Assembly: GCF_900101615.1 (NCBI RefSeq)
Contig: NZ_FMZX01000002.1
Coordinates: 372,001-436,000, forward strand
Origin: Belnapia rosea
GTDB taxonomy: Bacteria > Pseudomonadota > Alphaproteobacteria > Acetobacterales > Acetobacteraceae
DNA length: 64,000 nucleotides
Direction of reading: 5' to 3'
Shown one piece after another: positions 7,159 through 17,405 of the stretch. The position numbers were made by a program, and so were the translations under genes. How positions within the stretch are numbered: the stretch's first letter is position 1; the number at the start of each line of letters is the position of its first letter. The notes beneath the pieces are model-generated. The model was not told the origin of the DNA. It saw only the letters and a list, made by a program, of their open reading frames with translations, and searched no databases.

Positions 7159-8595
7159 ATGTCCATGCCGAGCTCCGAACCGGGCCTGGTGGCTCATCGC
7201 CGCCAGTTCGTTCTCGCATCCGCGGCTGTCCTGCCGGAGCCTGGATGGCTCAGCTTGGCCATAACCAACGAACTCCGCCTCTCCTACCAGCCCGACCTGC
7301 CGGTGCGCCGCTTGGACCATGCGGGCCGGCAGGTGACCCTGTTCGGCTACGGCCTGACCGCCGCGACAGAGCCGGTCGGCGCCGACTTGGCTGAAAGCTT
7401 GGCCGGACGCTTCGGCTGGATCGACTGGCCCTATCTCTACCCGGATGCGGGCGCACTTTTTCCAATCTATTATGGCAACACGCCCGAGGGTCCTTTCGTC
7501 ACCTCGAGCCTCGCGCTGGCGGGGCGAATGACCGACGCCGCCACTGGCCAGCGGCAGATCAGCTGGGCAGGTTTGAACTGGACCCCACCGCCGGGCACGC
7601 CGGTCTCCGGCTTCCGCAAGCTCATGCGGGACCAGCGCCTGCACATACCAACGGCTACCGCCGAGCCTATCGACCGTGCGCTGCGGCCCGCCGCCTCAGT
7701 CGAACAGGCAAGGGACAACATGGCCGAGGATCTCGCCGGCATCTCCGGCACGCTGCAGGACCGCCCGGGAACGATCTATCTGGCCCTGACGGCCGGGCTC
7801 GATTCGCGCACCCTGCTCGCCGCCCTGATCGCCACCGATACGCAATTCGAATGCATCACTCAGACCTTCGACGGGGTGAACCCGAATGACATTGAGGTAG
7901 CGGGACGGATCGCCCGGCATCTCGGCCTGAAGCACCACGTCATCGGCCCCGAGATCCGCGATGAAAGCCTGACCCAGATCTGGCGCGAGCACAGCGCAAA
8001 GACCTACAGCGATGCCGACAACATTCATCTGCTGCCGCAGAACCAGTACCGCTTCCTCAAGGCCGACGACGTTCTGGTACGTGGCGGCTGCTTCGAGCTG
8101 GGCCGCCGCTTCTATTCCTCCCGCCTCGTAGGCCTCGATTTCAGCAACGCCACCGGGGCAGCGCTGTGGTCGCGGTTCGAGACCGAGGCACCGGACCCGC
8201 AGACCGTAGCCGCGCTCGACGAATGGCTGGACTGGCGGCGGCGGCACGACAACGGCCTGGACCTGGTAGACGCCTTCTACATTGATCAACGCGCCGGCGG
8301 CTGGCTTTCCGCAGTCGAGCACAGCCTCGACATGATGCCGGGCCTGTCGCTGCCGGCGGCGAACTGCGGCCGTATCCTCTCCGCATTGATCACGCCGGGC
8401 GAGGCGGACCGCGAGGCGGGCCGCCTGCAACGCGAAACGATCCGTCAGCTCGCGCCTGGCCTGCAAAAATTCCCCATCAACCCGACGAGTTTCGGGGATC
8501 GCGCCACCAAGCTGCTCAGGCGCACTAAGGACGGCCTCAAGCGTCGGCTGAAGCAGGTGCTCCCCGTCGGTTTGGTGCAAAAGCTTAAACGGTAG
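7159..8595 (+). CDS. Asparagine-synthase-like ATP-pyrophosphatase, orphan
   Basis: The 478-residue protein carries a PP-loop of the asparagine-synthase type, LALTAGLDSRTLLAAL (TAGLDS at 211-216, in place of SGGxDS), followed by LKHHVIGPE and a helical C-terminal half with a basic tail (LLRRTKDGLKRRLKQ). There is no N-terminal Cys2 after the initiator, so the glutaminase half seems absent or degenerate; the first 180 residues are not recognised. Related proteins are common in exopolysaccharide and O-antigen loci, where their substrates are mostly unknown. ATG 7159 is followed by ATG 7165; the AGGGGG at about 7150 is better spaced for 7165. It stands alone within the accessory patch. Confidence 0.65.
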   Translation: MSMPSSEPGLVAHRRQFVLASAAVLPEPGWLSLAITNELRLSYQPDLPVRRLDHAGRQVTLFGYGLTAATEPVGADLAESLAGRFGWIDWPYLYPDAGALFPIYYGNTPEGPFVTSSLALAGRMTDAATGQRQISWAGLNWTPPPGTPVSGFRKLMRDQRLHIPTATAEPIDRALRPAASVEQARDNMAEDLAGISGTLQDRPGTIYLALTAGLDSRTLLAALIATDTQFECITQTFDGVNPNDIEVAGRIARHLGLKHHVIGPEIRDESLTQIWREHSAKTYSDADNIHLLPQNQYRFLKADDVLVRGGCFELGRRFYSSRLVGLDFSNATGAALWSRFETEAPDPQTVAALDEWLDWRRRHDNGLDLVDAFYIDQRAGGWLSAVEHSLDMMPGLSLPAANCGRILSALITPGEADREAGRLQRETIRQLAPGLQKFPINPTSFGDRATKLLRRTKDGLKRRLKQVLPVGLVQKLKR

Positions 8596-8599
8596 CTGC

Positions 8600-8846
8600 T
8601 CCATGCGCGGCTCGCGCATGGCAAGGAGCACGACCGGCGCGAGGCGCATGATCGCGCCGGTGCCGGCCGCATCGGTCGGCTGCGGCAAGCTGCCATCCCG
8701 CTGGAAGCGCTGCGGGGCCGCCGCCCACCATGTCGGTCAGGGGCGGGTAGCTGTCGCGCGGGCAGAACTCGGGCGTCGTGCCGACGGTATCGCCCACTGC
8801 CAGACACCAGGGCGCCGAGTGCCCGGTCCGCCAGTGTTCCTGTCAG
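8600..8846 (-). pseudogene. Relic of an ADP-ribosylglycohydrolase (frameshifted, internally deleted)
   Basis: On the minus strand, 8846 to about 8808 reads LTGTLADRALGALVSG; after a frame change the sequence continues LAVGDTVGTTPEFCPRDSYP and PLTDMVGGGP. A further frame change leads into RFQRDGSLPQPTDAAGTGAI and MRLAPVVLLA. Intact family members have DRxLGALLGLAVGDALGTTxEF, then DMVGGGPF, and about 100 residues later AGNGSxMRLAPV, so the segment between GGGP and the RFQRDGS region has been deleted. The lost part includes the WTDDT metal-binding motif. The tail merges into the end of the convergent asparagine-synthase-like gene. A dead remnant, not a gene. Confidence 0.65.
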
Positions 8847-8853
8847 GGAGCGT

Positions 8854-9289
8854 CTACGGCCTTGGGTCCCCGCTGAAGCGCTCGGCGATGAAGGGCGCCG
8901 CCGCAGCGCGCAGGTTCATCTCACCACGGGCGCGCTGGTAGGAGGCGGCACGGACCTCGCGGACGCGCTCGTCCCGGTTCTCGCCAACCCGGCGGAGCAG
9001 CAGCCACGACCATCAGCCGGTCCGCCAGTCCGGGCGGAAGCCCGATGCCGCCCGAGGCCTCGAACTCGCCTGGTGCGAGCCGCGCTTCGACCGCGTCCAC
9101 CTCGTCTTCAATCGCCTCGGCAAGGTCCGTGGGCAGGCTCGCGCCCTGCCAGGCCGGGCGGATGCCCCGGACGTCCGCGGGCCGGGCTGCCTTGCGCCGC
9201 TCGCCTTCGGCCAGCGCCATGTCCCGCAGCAGCCGGGCGAAGGCGACCGGCGTGGGCCTGAGGGTAGTAGGGGTGAGGGGCGGGGTCAT
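8854..9289 (-). pseudogene. Small hypothetical gene, probably broken by one frameshift
   Basis: From ATG 9289 (preceded by AGAGG) the frame reads MTPPLTPTTLRPTPVAFARL and continues with an acidic helical stretch to LADRLMVV near 9012. There it shifts: the original frame turns into arginine/proline-rich nonsense, while the neighbouring frame continues LLRRVGENRDERVREVRAAS and YQRARGEMNLRAAAAPFIAE to a TAG at 8854-8856. Removing one base around 9004-9010 restores a protein of about 145 residues. Family unknown. Its stop lies eight bases before the ADP-ribosylglycohydrolase relic on the same strand, so the two were probably co-transcribed once. A sequencing error could produce the same picture. 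Confidence 0.45.
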
Positions 9290-9596
9290 GGCGAGGCACC
9301 TCTCGAGGGCGGCGTCCGGTTGCAACGCAAGGGCGCGCGCAACCCGCCGGTCCTGGGTGCCTGGGGATAGGCGGAGGAAGACCTGTCTCCGTTCCGCATC
9401 GGTATCTCGCCTGACCCAGGGCAGGCGCCGTGAACCAGTACCAGGTGCCAGCCCGGGCCAGGAGGTGCGCCGGTGGCGGGGTGGGGCACCAGGGATGGGA
9501 GCGGATCGTGGCCCCGATGTGGTACAGCGGCGCGCCCTCGCATCCGGGGTGCGCGCGATCCTCTAAGCTGCTGTTTCGCTTGCAGGCTTCAGGAGA
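9290..9596. other. Gap between the broken small gene and tRNA-Gln; nothing recognised
   Basis: About 300 bases with open frames on both strands but no motif. Because it adjoins the 3' end of the tRNA gene it is where an integrase or attachment site would be expected; no integrase-like peptide could be read in any frame. Confidence 0.35.
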
Positions 9597-9670
9597 TGGC
9601 TGGGGGACCTGGATTCGAACCAAGACTGCCCGAGTCAGAGTCGGGAGTTCTACCGTTAAACTATCCCCCA
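9597..9670 (-). tRNA. tRNA-Gln (anticodon CTG)
   Basis: Read on the minus strand the sequence folds as a tRNA. The acceptor arm is TGGGGGA pairing with TCCCCCA; the D-arm closes with GTT/AAC. The anticodon stem is CCCGA/TCGGG around the loop CTCTGAC, giving anticodon CTG (reads CAG, glutamine). The T-arm has GGTTCGAATCC, with discriminator G and an encoded CCA at 9599-9597. Length is 74 bases including CCA. The 3' end faces the accessory patch 3136-9596, the arrangement produced when integrative elements use a tRNA gene as attachment site. Confidence 0.93.
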
Positions 9671-9674
9671 ACGC

Positions 9675-9692
9675 CCCCGCCGATCGGCGGGG
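9675..9692. repeat. Perfect 18-bp palindrome just upstream of tRNA-Gln
   Basis: CCCCGCCGATCGGCGGGG reads the same on both strands and lies five bases before the tRNA 5' end. It may be a terminator-like hairpin or a regulatory dyad in the tRNA promoter region; no run of T follows on either strand. Confidence 0.35.
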
Positions 9693-9832
9693 TGTGCTGG
9701 CCTGCGAAGCGTCACCACCTCGCAGGGCGCCGGACCTACCATTTCCCTCCGCGGGCTGCAACCCGCCCCTGACGGAAAGCGCTTGCCCCCCAGGCCGCAT
9801 CCCCGGATCATGCGTCGGGGGCGGCCAGGACG

Positions 9833-10990
9833 GTGCTCGATCCCCGGGGAACCCCTTGGCCCAAGACGATGCCGGATGATGTACAACCCCTTCGGCTGAC
9901 AGAGCCCCCGCTGCCCAACCCGGCCCTGCCGGAGCGGCCAGCCCCCTTGGCTGGCCGATTCGCCGTGCCGCCCGCGCCGGCCTATGCCGCGCTCGACCTC
10001 GGCACCAACAACTGCCGCCTGTTGATCGGGGCGCCGACCGCCAGTGGCTTCCGTGTCGTCGACAGCTTCAGCCGCATCGTCCGCCTGGGCGAGGGCCTTG
10101 CCAGCACCGGGCAGCTGGCCGAGCCCGCCATGGACCGCGCCGTGGCCGCGCTGGCCGCCTGCGCCGAGAAACTCGCCCGCCGCCCGATCCGGCAATTCCA
10201 GGCCGTCGCCACCGAGGCCTGCCGCCGTGCCGGCAACGGCGCTGCCTTCCTCGCCCGCGTCGAGGCCGAGACCGGCCTCCGCCCCCGCATCATCTCGGCG
10301 CGGGAGGAGGCGGAGCTGGCGATGGAATCCTGCGCCCCGCTGCTGGAGGAGACGGACCGCCGTGCCCTCCTCTTCGATATCGGCGGTGGCAGCACCGAGA
10401 TCGCCTGGATTCGCGTGCCGCCCCGCGGCAGCCGCCCGCCGGGCGCGTCGGCCGCCGAGCTCATCGGCTATATCTCCCTTCCTCTCGGAGTGGTGACCCT
10501 GGCCGAGCGGGCCGGTGCCTCCTGCTTCACCGAGGAGGGGTTCCATGCAGTGGTGGAGGAGGTCGCCACCCATCTCCTCGCCTTCGACCGCGTGCATTGC
10601 ATCGGCCAGGAGATCCGCGCCGGCGGCGTGCGGCTGATCGGCACCAGCGGCACCGTCACCACGCTGGCGGGCGTCGCGCTCGCCCTGCCGCGCTACCGCC
10701 GCCCGCTGGTCGATGGCCGCACCCTCGACATGGGCATGGCCGACCAGGCGCTGGGCGACCTCTTCGCCCTCGGCCGGGCCGGCCTTGCCGCCCATCCCTG
10801 CGTCGGGCCGGACCGGGTGGATTTCGTCCTGCCCGGCTGCGCGGTCTATGCTGCCATCCGCCATGTCTGGCCACTGCCGGCGCTCACTGTCGCCGATCGC
10901 GGTCTTCGGGAGGGAATGCTGTTGCGGATGATGCGGGCGGATCGCTGGCCAGCGGCGCGGGCGACAGGCAACAGGCGGGCCGTGACCTGA
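9833..10990 (+). CDS. ppx: Exopolyphosphatase / guanosine pentaphosphatase (Ppx/GppA family)
   Basis: Enzyme of the ASKHA fold that hydrolyses polyphosphate or pppGpp. Visible are the phosphate-1 motif YAALDLGTNNCRLLIG, the LGEGL segment, VATEACRRAGN, the phosphate-2 motif LFDIGGGSTEI, and GTSGTVTTLAGV. With 385 residues it matches the short, phosphatase-core-only alphaproteobacterial form, lacking the C-terminal HD-like domain. The first ~45 residues are proline-rich and variable; ATG 9869 (MPDDVQPLRL) is an equally plausible start and would drop 12 residues. It is followed directly by rlmE, whose start overlaps the ppx TGA. Confidence 0.93.
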   Translation: MLDPRGTPWPKTMPDDVQPLRLTEPPLPNPALPERPAPLAGRFAVPPAPAYAALDLGTNNCRLLIGAPTASGFRVVDSFSRIVRLGEGLASTGQLAEPAMDRAVAALAACAEKLARRPIRQFQAVATEACRRAGNGAAFLARVEAETGLRPRIISAREEAELAMESCAPLLEETDRRALLFDIGGGSTEIAWIRVPPRGSRPPGASAAELIGYISLPLGVVTLAERAGASCFTEEGFHAVVEEVATHLLAFDRVHCIGQEIRAGGVRLIGTSGTVTTLAGVALALPRYRRPLVDGRTLDMGMADQALGDLFALGRAGLAAHPCVGPDRVDFVLPGCAVYAAIRHVWPLPALTVADRGLREGMLLRMMRADRWPAARATGNRRAVT

Positions 10991-11655
10991 AAAGCCCGGC
11001 ACCTGGCGGGCGGGGTCTGACCACCCGGCTGAAGACCGCCAAGAAACGCAGCATCGGCAGCCAGCGCTGGCTGGAGCGGCAGCTGAACGACCCCTATGTG
11101 CGGGCCGCCCAGCAGCAGGGCCTGCGCTCCCGCGCCGCCTTCAAGCTGATCGAGCTGGATGAGCGTTTCCACCTGCTGAAGCCCGGCCTGCGCGTGGTCG
11201 ATCTCGGCGCCGCGCCTGGCGGCTGGACCCAGGTGGTGGCGCAGAAGGGCAGTGCCCGGATCGTGGCCCTCGACCTGCTGCCGATGGACCCGCTGCCCGG
11301 CGCGATCATGCTCCAGGGCGACTTCCAGGAGGAGGCGGTCGAGCGGGCCGTGCTCGAGGCCCTCGACGGCCCGGCTGACCTCGTCCTCTCCGACATGGCG
11401 CCCAACACCACCGGCCATGGCGCGACCGACCACATCCGCATCATTGCGCTCGCCGAGCTGGCGCTCGACTTCGCGCTGAAGGTGCTGGCCCCTGGCGGCG
11501 GCTTCGTCGCCAAGGTCTTCCAGGGCGGCACGGAGAAGGCACTGCTCGACCTGCTCAAGCGCCATTTCGCCAGCGTGAAGCATGGCAAGCCTCCGGCCAG
11601 CCGGAAGGACAGCGCCGAGCTCTACGTGGTCGCCACCGGCTTCCGCGGCCGCTGA
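10987..11655 (+). CDS. rlmE: 23S rRNA (uridine-2'-O)-methyltransferase RlmE (FtsJ/RrmJ), apparent CTG start
   Basis: SAM-dependent methylation of U2552 of 23S rRNA. The family features are complete: TAKKRSIGSQRWLERQLNDP at the N-terminus, the SAM motif VVDLGAAPGGWTQ, and the K-D-K-E catalytic set in FKLIELDE, LSDMAPN, AKVFQG and AELYVV. No ATG, GTG or TTG exists in frame between the ppx coding region and the conserved N-terminus. The best start is CTG at 10987, which overlaps the ppx stop as CTGA, the same geometry as the ATGA overlaps elsewhere here; another CTG lies at 11017. The N-terminal end is therefore uncertain, but the gene itself is not. About 222 residues, normal length. Confidence 0.93.
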   Translation: MKSPAPGGRGLTTRLKTAKKRSIGSQRWLERQLNDPYVRAAQQQGLRSRAAFKLIELDERFHLLKPGLRVVDLGAAPGGWTQVVAQKGSARIVALDLLPMDPLPGAIMLQGDFQEEAVERAVLEALDGPADLVLSDMAPNTTGHGATDHIRIIALAELALDFALKVLAPGGGFVAKVFQGGTEKALLDLLKRHFASVKHGKPPASRKDSAELYVVATGFRGR

Positions 11656-11729
11656 GGACGGGCAGGGGGCTTCCCCCGGCCTGCCAGCGTACCGATATTC
11701 GCCGGGTCCCTGCGCGAGGAGACCCGCCC

Positions 11730-14256
<2,527 letters not shown>

Positions 14257-14326
14257 TCTACCCCCACGACACCGCTGCGCGGTGCCGCGGGGCCCCGGTT
14301 GTCGCTCGCGCCCAGCAGTTCGGCAT

Positions 14327-14351
14327 CCTCCCGCGGCCAGGCCGCGGGAGG
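14327..14351. terminator. GC-rich hairpin between guaB and the convergent SDR gene
   Basis: CCTCCCGCGGC and GCCGCGGGAGG form a perfect 11-bp stem around the loop CAG. It lies 71 bases after the guaB stop and 11 bases beyond the stop of the opposing SDR gene, so it can end transcripts from both sides; only TT follows on the plus strand. Confidence 0.7.
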
Positions 14352-14361
14352 TTCCCCTCGC

Positions 14362-15147
14362 TCAGGGCTGCATGTGGCTGCCGCCCGAGACCGTCATGTT
14401 CTCGCCGCTGATGTAGATGGCGCCGTCGGAGAGCAGGAAGCAGATCAGCGGCGCCACCTCCGATGGCTGCGCCACCCGCCCGAGCGGGATCCGGGACAGC
14501 GTCTGCTCGCGGAAGCGGTCGCTGCGGATCACCTCGGTCATCGGCGTCTCCACCGTGCCGAAGCCGACCGAATTGCAGCGCACCCCGTAGCGCGCCCATT
14601 CCCGCGCCGCCGTCATCGTCATGCCGAAGAGCCCGGCCTTGGCGGCGGAATAGTTGATCTGGCCGATGCTGCCGCGCTTGCCCGCCGTCGAGGAGATGTT
14701 GACGATCGCCCCGGTCCGCCCGCTCGGCTCCGGCATCGCCTCCCGCGCCCGGGCGCACATATGGCGGCCGACCGCCTGCAGCATCAGGTAGCAGCCGGTC
14801 AGGTTCACATCGATGACGGCCTGCCACTGCTGGAAGGTCATCTTCTCGATCATCGCCGGCCGGGTGATGCCGGCATTGTTCACCAGCCCATGCACCGCGC
14901 CGAAGCGGGCCACGGCCTGGGCGACGCAGTCCTCGCCGAACCCCTCCTCGGCCACATTGCCCTGCACCGCCAGCACGCGGTCCGAAGCCAGCTCGGCCGC
15001 CGTCGCCGCCAGGGTCTCGGCATTCCGTTCCACCATCACCGCGTTGCCGCCGAGATCGAGCACCAGATCGGTGATCGCCCGGCCGATCCCCTGGCCGGCA
15101 CCGGTGACGATGATGGTCCGACCGGTGAGATCCATCGGATTGCGCAT
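14362..15147 (-). CDS. SDR-family NAD(P)-dependent oxidoreductase (FabG-like)
   Basis: The start is ATG 15147 (MRNPMDLTGR), with GGAAG about six bases before it; a longer frame to 15342 is only low-complexity read-through. The 261-residue protein is a classical SDR: TGAGQGIG near residues 15-22 for the cofactor, NNAGIT, the active-site YSAAK (Tyr, Lys), and SVGFGTVETPM after it, ending GENMTVSGGSHMQP. An acidic or neutral residue follows beta-strand 2 (MVERNAE), giving no clear NADP preference. Substrate unknown. Convergent with guaB across a hairpin, and divergent from the haloacid dehalogenase gene. Confidence 0.9.
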   Translation of the reverse strand: MRNPMDLTGRTIIVTGAGQGIGRAITDLVLDLGGNAVMVERNAETLAATAAELASDRVLAVQGNVAEEGFGEDCVAQAVARFGAVHGLVNNAGITRPAMIEKMTFQQWQAVIDVNLTGCYLMLQAVGRHMCARAREAMPEPSGRTGAIVNISSTAGKRGSIGQINYSAAKAGLFGMTMTAAREWARYGVRCNSVGFGTVETPMTEVIRSDRFREQTLSRIPLGRVAQPSEVAPLICFLLSDGAIYISGENMTVSGGSHMQP

Positions 15148-15340
15148 GGTCGCTTCCTTCCCTTGTCGTTTGGCCCTTCTGGCCCGGTCAGTCTGCGCGG
15201 CCTGGGGGTTAGGGGCCAGAGGGGGGCAGGGGAGCGGACCAGAGGGTGGAGCGCCCGGCTTCAATGCGTGGCCTTGCAGGGCAGGGTCACGCGGCGGGCG
15301 TTCGCGCCGCCTGCCGATCTGCTCTAGGCTGCGCCGCTTC

Positions 15341-16027
15341 ATGCCCCAGATCCATGCCAGCCCCCAGTTCCGGGCCGCCGTCTTCGATGCCTATGGCACC
15401 TTGCTCGACATCCACGCCGCCACCAGCCGGCATGCCGCGCGGCTGGGCGGGAAGGCCGCGCCCATCTCCACCCTCTGGCGGGCCAAGCAGCTGGAATGGA
15501 GCTGGATCCTCTCCGCCACGGGCACCTACGAGTCCTTCTGGTCGCTGACCGGCAAGGCGCTGGACCATGCCCTCGCCGCCCATGCCGTAAGCGATCCGGC
15601 CCTTCGCGCCGACCTCCTCGCCGCCTATGGCGCGCTCGACGCCTATCCCGATGCGGCACCCATGCTGACGGCGCTGCGGGGCAGGGGGCTCGGCACCGCC
15701 ATCCTGTCCAACGGCTCGCCGGAGATGCTGGCGGCCGCCGTCGCCGCCGGCCGCCTCGGCCCGCTGCTGGACGACGTGATCTCGGTCCATCCGCTGCGCT
15801 GCTTCAAGCCCGATCCGCGGGTCTATGCCCTGGCCACCGCGCGCTTCGGCTGCGAGCCGGGCGAGATCGCCTTCGTCTCCTCCAATGCCTGGGACGCCTA
15901 TGGCGCCATGCGCTTCGGCTTCCAGGTCTTCTGGGTGAATCGTGGCGGCGCGCCCGTTGAATACGGGCTGGATGGGGCTGCCACCATCATCCCCTCCCTC
16001 TCCGACCTGCCGGCCGCCCTCGCATGA
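15341..16027 (+). CDS. Haloacid dehalogenase, type II (HAD superfamily)
   Basis: ATG 15341 starts a 228-residue protein of the L-2-haloacid dehalogenase group. HAD motif I is FDAYGTLLD with nucleophile Asp16; motif II is LSNGSPE; the Lys of motif III is in CFKPDPRVY; motif IV is VSSNAWDAYGA. The SSNAWD form and the WRAKQLEWSW segment (SWILSATGTYESFW nearby) are specific to the type II dehalogenases, which release halide from 2-haloacids by attack of Asp16. The true substrate could also be another small carboxylate. Its last codon overlaps the ATG of the rRNA methylase (ATGA). Confidence 0.88.
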   Translation: MPQIHASPQFRAAVFDAYGTLLDIHAATSRHAARLGGKAAPISTLWRAKQLEWSWILSATGTYESFWSLTGKALDHALAAHAVSDPALRADLLAAYGALDAYPDAAPMLTALRGRGLGTAILSNGSPEMLAAAVAAGRLGPLLDDVISVHPLRCFKPDPRVYALATARFGCEPGEIAFVSSNAWDAYGAMRFGFQVFWVNRGGAPVEYGLDGAATIIPSLSDLPAALA

Positions 16028-17352
16028 CCCCCGCCGCCCGACTGGCCGCTGCCATCGACCTGCTGATCGCGCTGGAGTCCCAGCCCCGCCGCCCGGCCGA
16101 TGCCACGGCGAATGATTTCTTCCGCGCCCGCCGCTATATCGGCGGCGGCGACCGCCGGGCGATCAACGATCTGGCCTGGAGCGTCGTCCGCCAGCGCCTC
16201 CGCCTCGATTGGTGGCTGGCCCGCATCAAGTGCCGCACCACCGCCCGCATGCTGGTGGCGGCCGAGCTGTTGCTGGACCAGTCGATGGATGTGGAGATGG
16301 TCCTCGCCGCCTTCCCCGGCGGCCAATACGCCGCCGAGCCGCTTTCGGTGCTGGAGGAGCGGCTGCTGCGACAGCTCGATGCCAGCCGTGCCGGCATCGA
16401 GGGGCTGGTCCATCCCGACATGCCGGAGGGCATCCGCCTCGACCTGCCGGACTGGGTGCTGCCGGGCTTCCGGGCCCGCTTCGGCGACCGGCTGGCCGAG
16501 GAAGCCGCCGCCATGGAGGCGGAGGCGCCGCTCGACCTTCGTGCCAACCTGCTGAAGACGACACGGGAGGAGGCCGCCGCCGCCCTCGCCGCCGAGGGCA
16601 TCGAGACCCGCCCGACCCCCTACTCCCCCTGGGGCCTCCGCTTGCCGCACCGGCGGCCGGTCACCCAGACCAAGGCCTTCCTGGAAGGGCTGGTGGAGGT
16701 GCAGGACGAGGGCAGCCAGCTCATCGCCCTGCTGACCGATGCGCGGCCCGGCATGCGCGTGGCCGATTTCTGCGCCGGTGCCGCCGGGAAGACGCTGGCC
16801 CTGGCCGGTGCCATGCGGAACCGCGGCCGCATCACCGCCTGCGACGTCTCCGCCCCGCGGCTGGAGGGCGCGGTGAAGCGCCTCCGCCGCGCCGGGGTCG
16901 ACAATGTGGAGCGCCATCTGTTGGTGCCCGGCGACCGCTGGGCCCGGCGCCGTGCCGGGCAGTTCGACCGCGTACTGGTCGATGCGCCCTGCACCGGCAC
17001 GGGCACCTGGCGCCGCAATCCGGACGCAAGGTTGCGGACCGATCCGACGGACCTCGCAGAATTGTGTACGAAACAGGGCGAAATTCTGCACAGCGCCGCA
17101 GATCTGGTGCGGCAGGGCGGGCGTCTGGTCTACGCTACATGTTCGCTGCTGCCCGAAGAGGATGAGGCGCAGATAGAGGCTTTCCTCGACCGGCACCCTG
17201 ATTTCGCACCGCTCCCCCTGGCCGAGGCCTGGACCGAGGCGGGAGGAGCCGGGGCGCCGCCGGCCGAGGGTCCCTATCTGGTCACATCCCCCGCCCGGCA
17301 CGGTACCGACGGCTTTTTTGCCGCAATTTTGCAACGCAAGCCCGTGGGTTAG
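16024..17352 (+). CDS. RsmB/NOP-family RNA (cytosine-5)-methyltransferase
   Basis: SAM-dependent m5C methylase, probably acting on rRNA. ATG 16024 overlaps the previous stop. In the 442-residue protein residues 1-160 form a NusB-like/N-terminal domain, followed by the Rossmann core with ADFCAGAAGKTLALA (about 247-261). Cys323 in DAPCTGTGTWRRNPDAR and Cys373 in ATCSLLPEED are the pair used to release and to attack the cytosine, so the enzyme looks active. The order differs little from RsmB (Sun), but the assignment to position 967 of 16S rRNA cannot be proved here. Confidence 0.9.
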   Translation: MTPAARLAAAIDLLIALESQPRRPADATANDFFRARRYIGGGDRRAINDLAWSVVRQRLRLDWWLARIKCRTTARMLVAAELLLDQSMDVEMVLAAFPGGQYAAEPLSVLEERLLRQLDASRAGIEGLVHPDMPEGIRLDLPDWVLPGFRARFGDRLAEEAAAMEAEAPLDLRANLLKTTREEAAAALAAEGIETRPTPYSPWGLRLPHRRPVTQTKAFLEGLVEVQDEGSQLIALLTDARPGMRVADFCAGAAGKTLALAGAMRNRGRITACDVSAPRLEGAVKRLRRAGVDNVERHLLVPGDRWARRRAGQFDRVLVDAPCTGTGTWRRNPDARLRTDPTDLAELCTKQGEILHSAADLVRQGGRLVYATCSLLPEEDEAQIEAFLDRHPDFAPLPLAEAWTEAGGAGAPPAEGPYLVTSPARHGTDGFFAAILQRKPVG

Positions 17353-17405
17353 CCGGCAGGGGGTCGGCTCCGGGCCTTTCCCAAAGGGGGAGGGATGCGC
17401 GCCCC

